The notes under the pieces are model-generated. The model worked only from the letters and a program-made list of their open reading frames with translations. It made no database searches and had not been told where the DNA came from. Positions 23,371-32,029 of a DNA stretch of 41,391 bases are shown one piece after another. A program made the translations under genes and the position numbers. Location of the stretch: positions 1 through 41,391 of the forward strand of contig RDXX01000052.1 in assembly GCA_004292955.1 (NCBI GenBank), given 5' to 3'. The first letter of the stretch is position 1. Each line of letters begins with the position of its first letter. The DNA is from Oscillatoriales cyanobacterium (GTDB lineage: Bacteria > Cyanobacteriota > Cyanobacteriia > Cyanobacteriales > Microcoleaceae).

Positions 23371-24636
23371 TCAAGAACGCACTAAGCGAAAGTCTACAAA
23401 GGGAGTTGATATTTGACCGCTCCAGATATCTAAAGTCGTGTATGTTTCTACAGACTCGTATATTTTAACCATTGTTTGATCGCTCCTATATGTAAACCTA
23501 ACTTGGTATGTTTCTAGAGTTAGAGGTTCAAAAACCCATATGCCACCATTTCCGGTAGGAGTCTTAAGTCCAAACTGCTCTTCCCAAAGCCCAAAAATTT
23601 CTGCTTCGGGAAAAAAGGTAATATCCTCTCCGGGCATAACGGAAAGAACATCAGAATTAGAGGGCCCGCTAAGGCTAATCCACCCACCTCCGAATGGAAT
23701 TAGTCCATCTACTCCCATAATTTCTAGAAATAAGGTGAAATAAAAGCTAAATCTAAGGGGAGTAGATGTATTATTGGTAATCCGAATACCAATCTGCACG
23801 GGGATTATAAAGGAGGAGTAGTAAATTGATATAGGTGATAAAAATTTCATTAGGTACAGAAGTTTATGTATTAAATTGTTTTTGGGTATGCTTAAAACTC
23901 GCTCTGGTACTAAAATTTCAAAGCGAACACCATCCATTTCCACAGCATTGCTGTCTGCTTCTACTGGTTGAACCAAGCGAAGATTTACAAAAGGAGTAAT
24001 CAATAGTTCTGACTTGCTCTCTTCTACATTTGTTATTTCGACATTATCTATCCCAGGTATTACTCTGTTTGCACAGTTGTGTTGATAGATAAACCTAATT
24101 TGATAATTTCCGGGCAATAGTGCCTCAAATAACCAGAAATTATGAAGTTTTATCGACCCGAAAAATTCGTTGAACTCAGTAGAAATTTTCAGTGCAAGTA
24201 AGTTATTTTCCCAGGCAAGACTTGCGTCGATCGTGATAGTTTTGGATTCTCTAGGCTCAACTAACATATAATTAATTTCTCTGGTTTCGTAGCACTCCTG
24301 CGATAAGTTTAAGTTCGATATAAATTCAGTCAATCTGCCCGCCCATCCTGTTCTATATCTGTTCGGTTGAACTTCAGATTCTGGCTTTTCGTTAACTAAT
24401 TGCCGCTGTAAGGCTTGACCCTCGGATGTTACAATTTCTGGAATCAAGGTTCCAGAGAGGTTGAAGTGGAAAGACATTGAAGTGTTATTGGTAATATGAA
24501 TATATAATTCTATAGGAGGCGTGATGCCCGCTCTGTTTTCAGGGATGGTGAGCGCCGTAGGGTCAGGCAGCATAATTTCCATATTAATGCCACTTACTTC
24601 CATTGCGTTGTTGTCACTGAATTGTTCTGATGTCAT
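23371..24636 (-). CDS. Tandem two-module beta-rich protein, cassette B
   Basis: A 421-aa protein made of two copies of the module found at 19486-20160. Module 1 (about 10-208) begins AMEVSGINMEIMLPDP and ends TPFVNLRLVQP. Module 2 (about 213-421) begins AVEMDGVRFEILVPERV, contains IGIRITNNTSTPLRF and YQVRFTYR, and ends STPFVDFRLVRS. Module 2 carries an extra hydrophobic stretch (about 243-270) after the IPKN motif. No N-terminal signal peptide is seen: the protein starts MTSEQFSDNNA. It may be cytoplasmic, or its signal sequence may have been lost. It lies about 90 bp before the PEP-CTERM gene of cassette B. Confidence 0.7.
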   Translation of the reverse strand: MTSEQFSDNNAMEVSGINMEIMLPDPTALTIPENRAGITPPIELYIHITNNTSMSFHFNLSGTLIPEIVTSEGQALQRQLVNEKPESEVQPNRYRTGWAGRLTEFISNLNLSQECYETREINYMLVEPRESKTITIDASLAWENNLLALKISTEFNEFFGSIKLHNFWLFEALLPGNYQIRFIYQHNCANRVIPGIDNVEITNVEESKSELLITPFVNLRLVQPVEADSNAVEMDGVRFEILVPERVLSIPKNNLIHKLLYLMKFLSPISIYYSSFIIPVQIGIRITNNTSTPLRFSFYFTLFLEIMGVDGLIPFGGGWISLSGPSNSDVLSVMPGEDITFFPEAEIFGLWEEQFGLKTPTGNGGIWVFEPLTLETYQVRFTYRSDQTMVKIYESVETYTTLDIWSGQISTPFVDFRLVRS

Positions 24637-24656
24637 GTTGGTTAACCTTTTGATTT

Positions 24657-25042
24657 TTAGAGATGAAGGATATCAATACTGATGAATTGCAACGGATTGA
24701 GAGAAGTAGCACCGGGCTTGTTTTCGGGGATAGCTAGTGCAATAATTTGTGGCTCTCTGATTTCCAGTAGGAGACCAGATTGTTTGATTTTATTGCTGTT
24801 ATTCGCTCCTTGAGATGTCATATAGCCTTTCTCAAAAAGATGAGGTATAACTGACAGCCCACACAACCCTTAAACTAATAGGGCCCAAGCCCAACAACGT
24901 ACCTCATCTTTCTGAGAACTGCTATATTTTGAACCATTCCAAGTTTTGAGTGTTCATTGCCAACTGCTTTTATACTGGCATAGGTTATTACCACGATCGC
25001 AGAAATTACTAAAGCCAATAAAAACCGCAAAAGATACTTCAT
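24657..25042 (-). pseudogene. Secreted module gene split by a miniature element
   Basis: The minus strand starts with a signal peptide (MKYLLRFLLALVISAIVV, then KAVGNEHSKLGMVQN) and is then interrupted by the 102-bp element at 24823-24924. Removing the element and one TA restores a continuous frame ...GMVQN-MTSQGANNSN, followed by the start of the beta module (LLLEIREPQIIALAIPENKP) and an early stop at LQFISIDILHL. The module is therefore both interrupted and truncated. ATG 24821, formed at the element border, could reinitiate a 55-codon fragment without signal peptide, but there is no ribosome-binding site. The SD-like AGAGAGCG before ATG 25042 shows the original start. Confidence 0.75.
24823..24924. 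mobile_element. 102-bp miniature inverted-repeat element, copy 3
   Basis: The ends TAGCCTTTCTCAAAAAGATG and the near-complement ending TGAGAACTGCTA are flanked by TA on both sides (24821-24822 and 24925-24926). It has the same length and orientation as copy 1. Excision in silico restores the reading frame of the host gene, which fixes the boundaries and the TA target duplication. Confidence 0.85.
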
Positions 25043-25064
25043 CGCTCTCTGGATTATCAAATAA

Positions 25065-25559
25065 TCAGCGAAAAAACCAGAACCACACCGCCGCACCAAT
25101 TACCATCAGCCAAAACAATTTACCGCCACTTCCTGAATCTGACGACCCAGTTAGCAAAACATACCTGTAATACCCCAGAACTTGCCCAGATTCGTTCTCA
25201 AGAGGCACAGAATTATCTCGACCATCCCAATAATTTCGGGGAGGATATTGCTGTTGATAATCCGAAATACTTTGCCAAGGAACTCGGGATGTTGGGCAAT
25301 AATTGTGAGGAATATTCTGCTTGGTATTCGGTGGATAACTGTAGCATAGCTGCTGTCGGAAATGCAGTGATAAGCGCTCTCTTTGAGCCAGTTCCTTTTT
25401 AGTAATCGGCACAAACTCCGACTTCAAGTCGAAAACAGGGCGCGGGCCAACTTGGCTACAGCAATTACCACAAAACTGATTGTGAGTAAGGTTTGATGGT
25501 GTAGAGCAATTAGATTTGTCGCAGTAATGTTTTTCACTACCCTGTTGTTGTCGGTACAT
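25065..25559 (-). CDS. Small C-terminally anchored protein, cassette B
   Basis: A 164-aa paralogue of the protein at 20187-20621. Shared parts are EKHYCDKSNCSTPSNL with HNQF near the start, SEFVPITKKELAQRERL in the middle, a Tyr-rich GYYRYVLL before the anchor, and the C-terminal helix GGKLFWLMVIGAAVWFWF plus FR. It has extra Cys residues (CGNCCSQ) that could bind metal together with the first pair. An AGGAGGAATT directly before ATG 25559 is the best ribosome-binding site in the region. It is the first gene of cassette B, followed 22 bp later by the split secreted-module gene. Confidence 0.75.
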   Translation of the reverse strand: MYRQQQGSEKHYCDKSNCSTPSNLTHNQFCGNCCSQVGPRPVFDLKSEFVPITKKELAQRERLSLHFRQQLCYSYPPNTKQNIPHNYCPTSRVPWQSISDYQQQYPPRNYWDGRDNSVPLENESGQVLGYYRYVLLTGSSDSGSGGKLFWLMVIGAAVWFWFFR

Positions 25560-26088
25560 AATTCCTCCTGATTAGTGCAGGCGCGAGTGAATATTGCTAA
25601 CAATATTCCTTCCCCTGCCTTCCTTCAAATACGGGACTTTCTGCAAACCAACTACAACCACAACACCCGATCGATTGCCACAAACCCAATGAATCTTTAA
25701 ACAACAGTGGCTTTCGATCTCAACAATCAACCAAACAATGTCTCTGATACAAATGAACGAAGAGATTGATATCAATAGTCACAAACTTAAGCGATGAATG
25801 ACAAGCTTGTCAACAGTTATTATAAATTATATTACAATAATTATATTGTGATAAAAAAATTTATATTAACTCCCTGGCTTAATTAAAATTCAGAAAACAT
25901 TGCAAATTGATGAATAAAGTTCATATTTATTCATAGAGTCAAGAGTGTTAGGGGCGATCGCTTATTATGTGATGGACGGAAAGGTCGATCGCACTTTTCA
26001 CACCATGCAACTCAAAAAGTCGATCGCATTGCACAATGCCAGCCGAAAGACCAACGTTATCAACCGCAAATACTTGGTCAAATGTAAT
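25560..26088 (-). promoter_or_regulatory. Leader region of cassette B
   Basis: This 529-bp gap shows no gene. It shares blocks with the leader of cassette A (AATCTCTTCGTTCAT near 25750-25766 on the minus strand; AAAACATTGCAA and CAAGAGTGT at about 25890-25950). About 160 bp lie between that first block and the ribosome-binding site that are absent from cassette A. Several TATAAT-like hexamers occur at 25820-25865. HIP1-type sites and a relative of the 34-bp array unit are at about 25950-26030. Confidence 0.5.
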
Positions 26089-26766
26089 TCAACTTTGTGT
26101 ATCCACTACGCAAAACTCTACATAAGGCGTGAATACTTGCCCCGTCCACATCGCATCAAACGATTCCTCCTCCATCAAATAATGATAGTATAGGATTTCT
26201 TCATCGCTGCAATAGTTTTGTCGATCCTCGTTGTATAATCTTGACCATTCCTCATTTATTAAATAATGATAGTATTGTACTGATTCATTAGTGACTTCAT
26301 ACTTCAATCGAATCGAATAATTCCCTAAATTTTTTAGCGGAAATCCCAAAAATTCACGATTCGTAAAAGGCAGAGACAATAGTAAAGTTTGCTCGCGTTT
26401 TTTTTTATTGTGATGTTTGCGATCCCAACCAATACGGGCATTCGGAAAGACCATTACAGACTTCCCCGGCTTAATTAAGTGAAAATCAAATACGTGAGGA
26501 TATCCAATGCCGTCCGCTTGGTATCCAGCATTAGTATTTTGACCGTCTGCTGCTAGAATTTCGGGAACAAAGTTATGATGGAAGCTAAAACAATACGAGT
26601 TTGACCTGTTGTTGGTAATGCGAACATATAACTTGACCGATGTATCATGATTTGATTTGGGTTTTGATGGCATGGGCACAACCACTACCATTTTTGACAC
26701 AAATATTTCAAATCGGATGCCATCAACTTCGACAGCATTGTTATTAAAAAATTCTCTTTCTGTCAT
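26089..26766 (-). CDS. Single-module beta-rich protein, orphan copy
   Basis: A 225-aa protein with one copy of the same module: it begins AVEVDGIRFEIFVSKMV, continues VKLYVRITNNRSNSYCF, PGKSVMVFPNARIGW and YSIRLKYE, and ends FTPYVEFCVVDTQS. Like the two-module protein it starts MTEREFFNNNA and has no signal peptide. It is upstream of the cassette B leader in the same direction, separated by 529 bp, and is probably its own transcription unit or the remains of a third cassette. The insert with two near-identical YYHYLINEEW/YYHYLMEEES pieces suggests a small internal duplication. A purine-rich GGGAGGGAAAGC before the ATG supports the start. Confidence 0.7.
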   Translation of the reverse strand: MTEREFFNNNAVEVDGIRFEIFVSKMVVVVPMPSKPKSNHDTSVKLYVRITNNRSNSYCFSFHHNFVPEILAADGQNTNAGYQADGIGYPHVFDFHLIKPGKSVMVFPNARIGWDRKHHNKKKREQTLLLSLPFTNREFLGFPLKNLGNYSIRLKYEVTNESVQYYHYLINEEWSRLYNEDRQNYCSDEEILYYHYLMEEESFDAMWTGQVFTPYVEFCVVDTQS

Positions 26767-27074
26767 GATGCTTTCCCTCCTTATTCATTCATCCTAACGG
26801 TTTTCGATTGGGTGAAGATATCGGGCAAAGGACGGGGAAATACCTTGTCCCTGCGGTATTTAATAGAATTAAAAACTGCTCGATCTAGTATTGTAGCCGA
26901 TGTAGTAGAAAACCCGCTCCCCTCGCCCCTCGGCAACCAGCAAGTGTCTCAGATCACAAGGCCGGTCGTAGCGAAGCGGGGCGTAAGCCATCGCCCTCAC
27001 TGCCCAAAAACCTAAAAATATGTCAAATTAAGTAAGGGGTTATAAAATAACTCTTGCCATATCCGTAGACAGTT
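26767..27074. other. Intergenic region between divergent genes
   Basis: 308 bp between the minus-strand module gene and the plus-strand hybrid kinase. There is a small imperfect stem around 26839-26863 (AATACC...GGTATT). I see no gene and no promoter that I would defend. Confidence 0.4.
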
Positions 27075-29288
27075 ATGACAACAAAACTAAGAGCTACAGA
27101 CACAGACAAAATGGAGATAGACTTGCAGCAGTTCAGGGCAGACCAAGAACTGATTCTCAACCAAGTAGATAATGCGATCGCTCTTTTCGACTCGTCTGAC
27201 AGCTTAGTTTTGTTTAACAAAAAATTGGCCGAGACTTGGGGACTGTCCCCAGAATGGCTGGCAACCAAGCCTAAGTGCGACTTGTTGTTTGCCGAAATTG
27301 TCGATCGCGGTTACTTGTCGCTTCAGCAGTGGGAAGAGTTTCAGCAAGCACTGCAAACATCTCAGGATGAAAGTTTATCATTTTATTTCGAGCAATCCAA
27401 TGCCGTTTGTTTGGAAGTCTTCGCCACAATTACCAACAGCGGCGGGCGGCTGTTTACCTTTCGAGACGTTACCGTATACCAAAACTCCCAAGCTAGTTTG
27501 AATGCAGAAGTCAGGCGCCTGACATTTCTTTTAGGCTTAACTGAACGCCTGCAAAACTCTCACAGTTTGCAAGAAATAGGTCAGTTTGCCCTCAGCTATC
27601 TGGTAGAAGCGACGAATGCTGCTTTCGGAGACGTAAAAGTGATTAGCGGTAAGGGAAAAGACAGGCAAGCGGCGGCGATTTCCAACCAAGTTTCTACTCA
27701 ATTTCTGGCTAGTTACGGGGAACCAGTCGCCGCTGGAATGCAAGAATTGCTCGACAAAGGTATTCCCTACGGCACCGGTTTGCTGTGGGAAGTGGTGGAA
27801 ACTGGTAAAGCTTTGTTTGTCGATGATTATGCCGAACATCCCAATGCTGTGCCGCAATTTCGGCATCCGGGAATCGGACAATTGGGCATTTTTCCGATCG
27901 CATCTACTGACGGCACAATCATCGGAGTGTTGACGCTGGAGTCGCGCAACGTCAAAAAACTGCAAGCTTCCCTCCACCAAGAAGTGCTCACGGCTGCTTG
28001 TCGGACTCTGGGGGCCGCAATCCAGCGGGCTCAGACACAAGAAAACCTCCGCCAAGTTAACGAACAATTAGAGTATTCTTCTCAGTTAAAATCCGAGTTT
28101 TTAGCCTCGATGTCCCACGAATTGCGGACGCCTCTCAACAGCATTCTCGGATTTTCTGACTTGCTGCTGCGCCAAACATCCGGCCAGTTGAGCGATCGAC
28201 AAGTTAACTATGTAGAACTGATCGAAAAAAGCGGTCAGCACTTGTTGCAGCTAATTAACGATATTCTCGATCTTTCTAAAATTGAAGCAGGAAAAGTAGA
28301 ACTCAATTTACTGCCTGTTCGCGTTCACGAACTCGCCACAGACTGTCTGAAAATGATTCAGCCGCGGGCAGATAAAAAGCGAATTGCTTTGTCTTTAGAA
28401 CTCGACTACCGCATTACTAAAGTTTTGCTCGACGAACGGCGAGTGCGACAAATTGTGATTAATTTACTTTCCAATGCTATCAAATTTACCCCCGAACGGG
28501 GACAAGTTAAACTTAGCGGGCGTCTGGCCTACGGCAATGAAATTAATGGCGATTACCGCCCTGATTGTTCTCCTGTAAATGCCAGCACTCCCTACTTTTG
28601 TCTTGAGGTGAAAGACTCGGGTATCGGCATTCCTCAGGATCGCTGGCACTTGCTATTTCGACCTTTTCAACAGGTGGATTCTTCCCTGACTAGGCGCCAC
28701 GAAGGTACAGGTTTGGGTTTGGCTTTGACTAAGCGTCTGGCGGAATTGCACGGCGGAACTGTTTCTTTTCAATCTATTTGCGATCGCGGCAGTTTGTTCC
28801 GCGTTTGGCTGCCTTTGACGGAGATGCGTCAAGAGTTGGGCAGCTTTGCTGCTTGTGCTTTGGATGCTAAGTTAGTTCCTGCTTCTGCGATCGCATTACC
28901 ACTTGGCAGCAAGCGGATTCTGGTGGTGGAAGACCAACCTTTTAACCAAATGTTAATTTCAGAGGTGATGGAATTGGAGGGCTACGGGGTAGAGATTCTG
29001 GCGGATGGTTCGTCAATGCTCGATCGCATCCATGCCGCCTCTGCTGCGCCGGAATTGCTGCCAGATTTGATTTTGATGGACATTCAGTTACCCGATGTTG
29101 ACGGGTTTGAGTTGATGCGCCGAGTCAAAGCAAATCCTGTCTGGGAGTCGGTACCGATGATTGCGGTGACGGCGATGGCGATGGCTGGCGATTGCGATCG
29201 ATGTTTGGAAGCTGGCGCTTCTGCTTATTTGAGCAAGCCGCTGGATCTAAATTTGGCGATCGCTACAGTCCGTTCTTTTCTCAACTAA
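27075..29288 (+). CDS. Hybrid histidine kinase (PAS-GAF-HisKA-HATPase-REC)
   Basis: A 737-aa soluble hybrid sensor kinase. A PAS-like domain (about 20-135, with NAIALFDSSDSLVLFN and FTFRDVT) precedes a GAF domain (about 150-320), a DHp helix with phospho-acceptor His348 in SHELRTPLNSILGF, an HATPase_c domain (N box NLLSNAIKFTPE, G1 DSGIGIP, G2 GTGLGLALTK) and a C-terminal receiver with phospho-acceptor Asp669 in LILMDIQLP and Lys in YLSKPLD. The GAF lacks a bilin-type Cys-His pair, so its ligand is unknown. There are no membrane segments. It precedes a receiver-adenylate cyclase gene by about 220 bp on the same strand, so a relay kinase to cyclase receiver is plausible. Confidence 0.9.
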   Translation: MTTKLRATDTDKMEIDLQQFRADQELILNQVDNAIALFDSSDSLVLFNKKLAETWGLSPEWLATKPKCDLLFAEIVDRGYLSLQQWEEFQQALQTSQDESLSFYFEQSNAVCLEVFATITNSGGRLFTFRDVTVYQNSQASLNAEVRRLTFLLGLTERLQNSHSLQEIGQFALSYLVEATNAAFGDVKVISGKGKDRQAAAISNQVSTQFLASYGEPVAAGMQELLDKGIPYGTGLLWEVVETGKALFVDDYAEHPNAVPQFRHPGIGQLGIFPIASTDGTIIGVLTLESRNVKKLQASLHQEVLTAACRTLGAAIQRAQTQENLRQVNEQLEYSSQLKSEFLASMSHELRTPLNSILGFSDLLLRQTSGQLSDRQVNYVELIEKSGQHLLQLINDILDLSKIEAGKVELNLLPVRVHELATDCLKMIQPRADKKRIALSLELDYRITKVLLDERRVRQIVINLLSNAIKFTPERGQVKLSGRLAYGNEINGDYRPDCSPVNASTPYFCLEVKDSGIGIPQDRWHLLFRPFQQVDSSLTRRHEGTGLGLALTKRLAELHGGTVSFQSICDRGSLFRVWLPLTEMRQELGSFAACALDAKLVPASAIALPLGSKRILVVEDQPFNQMLISEVMELEGYGVEILADGSSMLDRIHAASAAPELLPDLILMDIQLPDVDGFELMRRVKANPVWESVPMIAVTAMAMAGDCDRCLEAGASAYLSKPLDLNLAIATVRSFLN

Positions 29289-29511
29289 CAATAATTATTT
29301 GCAGTTCCAGCAGTGCCATTTATTACAATTTATAAGTGAAAACGTTAGACTCAATAGTAGATAAATTTCTATAGGACTTGCGCGCACTTGCCTCAGAAAC
29401 CCGGTTCCTGCCAAAAATATCGAGTTTAATAACTAGAAATATACGAATCAACCAGGTTTCGAGCATCTACACGCGCCAGTCCCGAGCTAAATTCAATATA
29501 CATCATATTCC

Positions 29512-30978
29512 ATGTCAAACAAGTCGCCCTGCATCATGTTGGTTGATGACGAGCCAGCTAATCTAATTTTACTGGAAGAGTTATTGCAAATGAAAGGATA
29601 CGCCACAGTATCAGCGCGATCGGGCGATGAAGCCCTCTCCCTCGCCCGTGTATCTCGACCGGATTTAATTTTACTAGATATTATGATGCCGGATATGGAC
29701 GGTTTTGATGTGTGCGAGATCCTGCGGAATGATACGGCTTTGCAAACTGTACCGGTAATTTTTTTGACTGCTCTCGATGACGATACCTCTCGCCTCAGAG
29801 GGTTAGAAATTATGGCCGACGATTATTTAACCAAGCCTTTTAACAGTCGCTTGCTGCTGGCGAAAGTTGAAAATATTTTGCAGTTGAGCCAAATGCGATC
29901 GCAAGTTGTGTCTTCCCAATTCAACCAGCAGGTAAAAGAGCAAAGCAAGCGCCAAATTGCCGCCGCCTGGGAGGCCAACGAATATCTTTCCGAAAAATTT
30001 CACCTATTTGTCCCGGAACAGCTTCTCGAACGAATTGCGCCCCAAGGGATAGAATCAATTCAGTTGGGCAATGTCACAGAAGAAGAGCTGACTATTTTAT
30101 TTTGCGACATTCGCGGGTTTACGGCGATCGCAGAATCTCAAGAAGCACGCGAAACCTTTGAATGGTTGAACGCTTTTTTTACGAAAATGAACGATTGCAT
30201 CACCTCCCACGGCGGGTTTATTGACAAATACCTCGGCGATGCTATCATGGCAGTATTTGACCAACCGCATTCTCACGCTATAAATGCGATCGAAGCCGCA
30301 GTAGCCATGCAAGAAAGTTTGCATGAATTTAATGTCGAGCGCCACAAATACAATTTAGAATATCCCGTCAATATCGGTACTGGAATTAACACAGGTATCG
30401 GCATGATCGGCACCTTGGGTTCCGATCGCCGGATGGACTCTACAGTCATCGGCGATGTGGTAAATACAGCTTCTCGGTTAGAAAATTTAACTAAAATATA
30501 CGGTTGCCAAATAATTGTTAGCGAAAATGCGATCGTTCATGCGAGAGAATTTCTAAATAGCATAAGTCCGAACTCAAGCTCAAAAGAAAGTTTATTATTA
30601 AAGTGCGACTTGGAAGTGGAAACACCGGAGAATATGATTTCCACTTCTCACGCAACAGCAGCCGACAGCCATTCGCCCACCCACAACTATTACTATCGCT
30701 GGATCGATCGAGTAACGCCGCGCGGCAAACAGCAAGCTATTGAAATCTACGAAATCTGGCCAGCATCCAGTCCCGACTCTGAAGCCAAGCAGCTTACCCA
30801 GGCTTTATTTGACAAAGGAATTCAAGGATGGCAATCCGAAAGATTTGTCGCCGCCTTGGGATATTTTCAGCAACTAATCGAACAAAACCCTGCTGATACA
30901 GTGACCCGTTTTTATATAGAAAAATGCCAAGAAAAACTAGGTCTTATACCTGCCAATATCAGCTCCGAAATGAGATAA
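29512..30978 (+). CDS. Receiver-domain adenylate cyclase
   Basis: A 488-aa response regulator with cyclase output. The receiver (about 6-125) has phospho-acceptor Asp56 in LILLDIMMP and Lys108 in LTKPF. The class III cyclase domain (about 190-430) has metal Asp199 in FCDIRGFT and Asp243 in KYLGDAIMAVF, base-selecting Lys239 and Thr311 (STVIGD), and Asn318/Arg322 in VNTASR. The Lys-Thr pair is that of class IIIb adenylate cyclases, so ATP to cAMP is expected. A low-complexity insert of about 60 aa (about 347-405) interrupts the end of the domain, and a short TPR-like tail follows (ALFDKGIQGW...YFQQLIEQNP). It probably acts downstream of the kinase at 27075. Confidence 0.9.
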   Translation: MSNKSPCIMLVDDEPANLILLEELLQMKGYATVSARSGDEALSLARVSRPDLILLDIMMPDMDGFDVCEILRNDTALQTVPVIFLTALDDDTSRLRGLEIMADDYLTKPFNSRLLLAKVENILQLSQMRSQVVSSQFNQQVKEQSKRQIAAAWEANEYLSEKFHLFVPEQLLERIAPQGIESIQLGNVTEEELTILFCDIRGFTAIAESQEARETFEWLNAFFTKMNDCITSHGGFIDKYLGDAIMAVFDQPHSHAINAIEAAVAMQESLHEFNVERHKYNLEYPVNIGTGINTGIGMIGTLGSDRRMDSTVIGDVVNTASRLENLTKIYGCQIIVSENAIVHAREFLNSISPNSSSKESLLLKCDLEVETPENMISTSHATAADSHSPTHNYYYRWIDRVTPRGKQQAIEIYEIWPASSPDSEAKQLTQALFDKGIQGWQSERFVAALGYFQQLIEQNPADTVTRFYIEKCQEKLGLIPANISSEMR

Positions 30979-30986
30979 ATAAAAAA

Positions 30987-31097
30987 GGTACGTAGTTGCG
31001 CTTCAGCGCTCTTTCATAGAAGGTACGTAGTTGCGCTTCAGCGCTCTTTCATAGAAGGTACGTAGTTGCGCTTCAGCGCTCTTTCGCAACTACGTAC
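30987..31097. terminator. Tandem 35-bp hairpin repeat after the cyclase gene
   Basis: Two full 35-bp units (30987-31021 and 31022-31056) begin GGTACGTAGTTGCGCTTCAG; a third, shortened unit (31057-31085) is followed by its inverted 12-bp end GCAACTACGTAC (31086-31097). The last unit therefore forms a long stem. Placed between convergent genes (cyclase and hisG), it may terminate both. A relative is at 6475-6542. Confidence 0.7.
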
Positions 31098-31159
31098 TTA
31101 AAAACTAACTCCATAAGAGTGGCTGTTACATCCTGGACTGATCCTAATTTGATCGCACA

Positions 31160-31804
31160 TCAAACCGCCGTCAAAACCTGCTCTCTCAACTTCCCAATCA
31201 AATCATTAACCCCGCCAGAATTCAAACGATAACTCAAAGGATGACCAATCAAATAAGCCGAACTTTGAAACAAAACATCAATTTCCACCAAACCATTTTC
31301 CCGCAAAGTTTTGCCAGTCGAAACCAAATCCACAATCGCCTCCGACATACCCGTAATCGGCCCCAACTCCACAGAACCGTAAAGCGGCACAATTTCCACC
31401 GGCAAATTCAAATTATGAAAATATTCCCTTGCACAGTGTACGAACTTAGAAGCAACTCTACCGTGAGGAGGCAAATCCACACTGCGTCTGTAAGAACTAG
31501 ATTCCTTCACCGCCACCGACAGCCGACACTTGCCAAATTGTAAATCAATTAAATTTGCAACTTTCGGAGTTTTTTCCCGCAAAACATCATAACCCGCAAC
31601 GCCCAAATCAGCTTGACCGTATTCCACATAAACCGGCACATCGTGCGTCCTTACTAGCAAAGCTTTTGCCGTTCCGGTAGTGTCATAAATTTGAAGTTGG
31701 CGGTTAGAGGAATCGAGAAAAGCACTGAAGTCTAATCCAACGGATTTAAACAGTCGAATGCTATCTCCTAACAGTCCGCCTTTGGGAAGTGCTACGGTAA
31801 TCAT
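31160..31804 (-). CDS. hisG: ATP phosphoribosyltransferase, short form
   Basis: HisG catalyses the first step of histidine synthesis, joining ATP and PRPP. The 214-aa length and the absence of the C-terminal regulatory domain mark it as the short form, which needs the HisZ subunit (not in the window). Motifs are [10 protein letters not shown] at the N-terminus, [10 protein letters not shown], and the PRPP-binding loop ending [20 protein letters not shown]. The start is taken at ATG 31804, which gives the normal beginning MITVALPKG; an in-frame start at 31885 would add 27 unlike residues. The gene stands alone, as is usual for scattered his genes in cyanobacteria. Confidence 0.93.
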   Translation of the reverse strand: MITVALPKGGLLGDSIRLFKSVGLDFSAFLDSSNRQLQIYDTTGTAKALLVRTHDVPVYVEYGQADLGVAGYDVLREKTPKVANLIDLQFGKCRLSVAVKESSSYRRSVDLPPHGRVASKFVHCAREYFHNLNLPVEIVPLYGSVELGPITGMSEAIVDLVSTGKTLRENGLVEIDVLFQSSAYLIGHPLSYRLNSGGVNDLIGKLREQVLTAV

Positions 31805-31925
31805 ATTGATTTGAAATTCTAAATTGCTGAATTTGGGATGCGGAATCGGCGCTGCCCGAGCGGAAACAGCTTTTTCCTCAACCACAATAGCACAAATTGT
31901 TCAAATATCAAAATAAGTTCAGGTA

Positions 31926-31952
31926 TTGCTAATAATTGTGTTTGTGTATAAT
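31926..31952 (+). promoter_or_regulatory. Possible sigma70-type promoter for the GST gene
   Basis: TTGCTA (31926-31931) and a consensus TATAAT (31947-31952) with a TGTG extension just before it; the spacer is 15 nt, shorter than ideal, so the extended -10 may matter more. It lies about 60-80 bp before the GST start. Confidence 0.4.
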
Positions 31953-32029
31953 ATATTGTATTGAGGCTGAGTTAAATCGAATTTTCTTAAGGATTGTCTG
32001 CTAAATAGATGATAGCTGAAAGTAAAACT

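Noticed and set aside
26812-27015. 67-codon plus-strand frame before the hybrid kinase
   Set aside because: No ribosome-binding site and no recognisable sequence; it lies across small hairpins.
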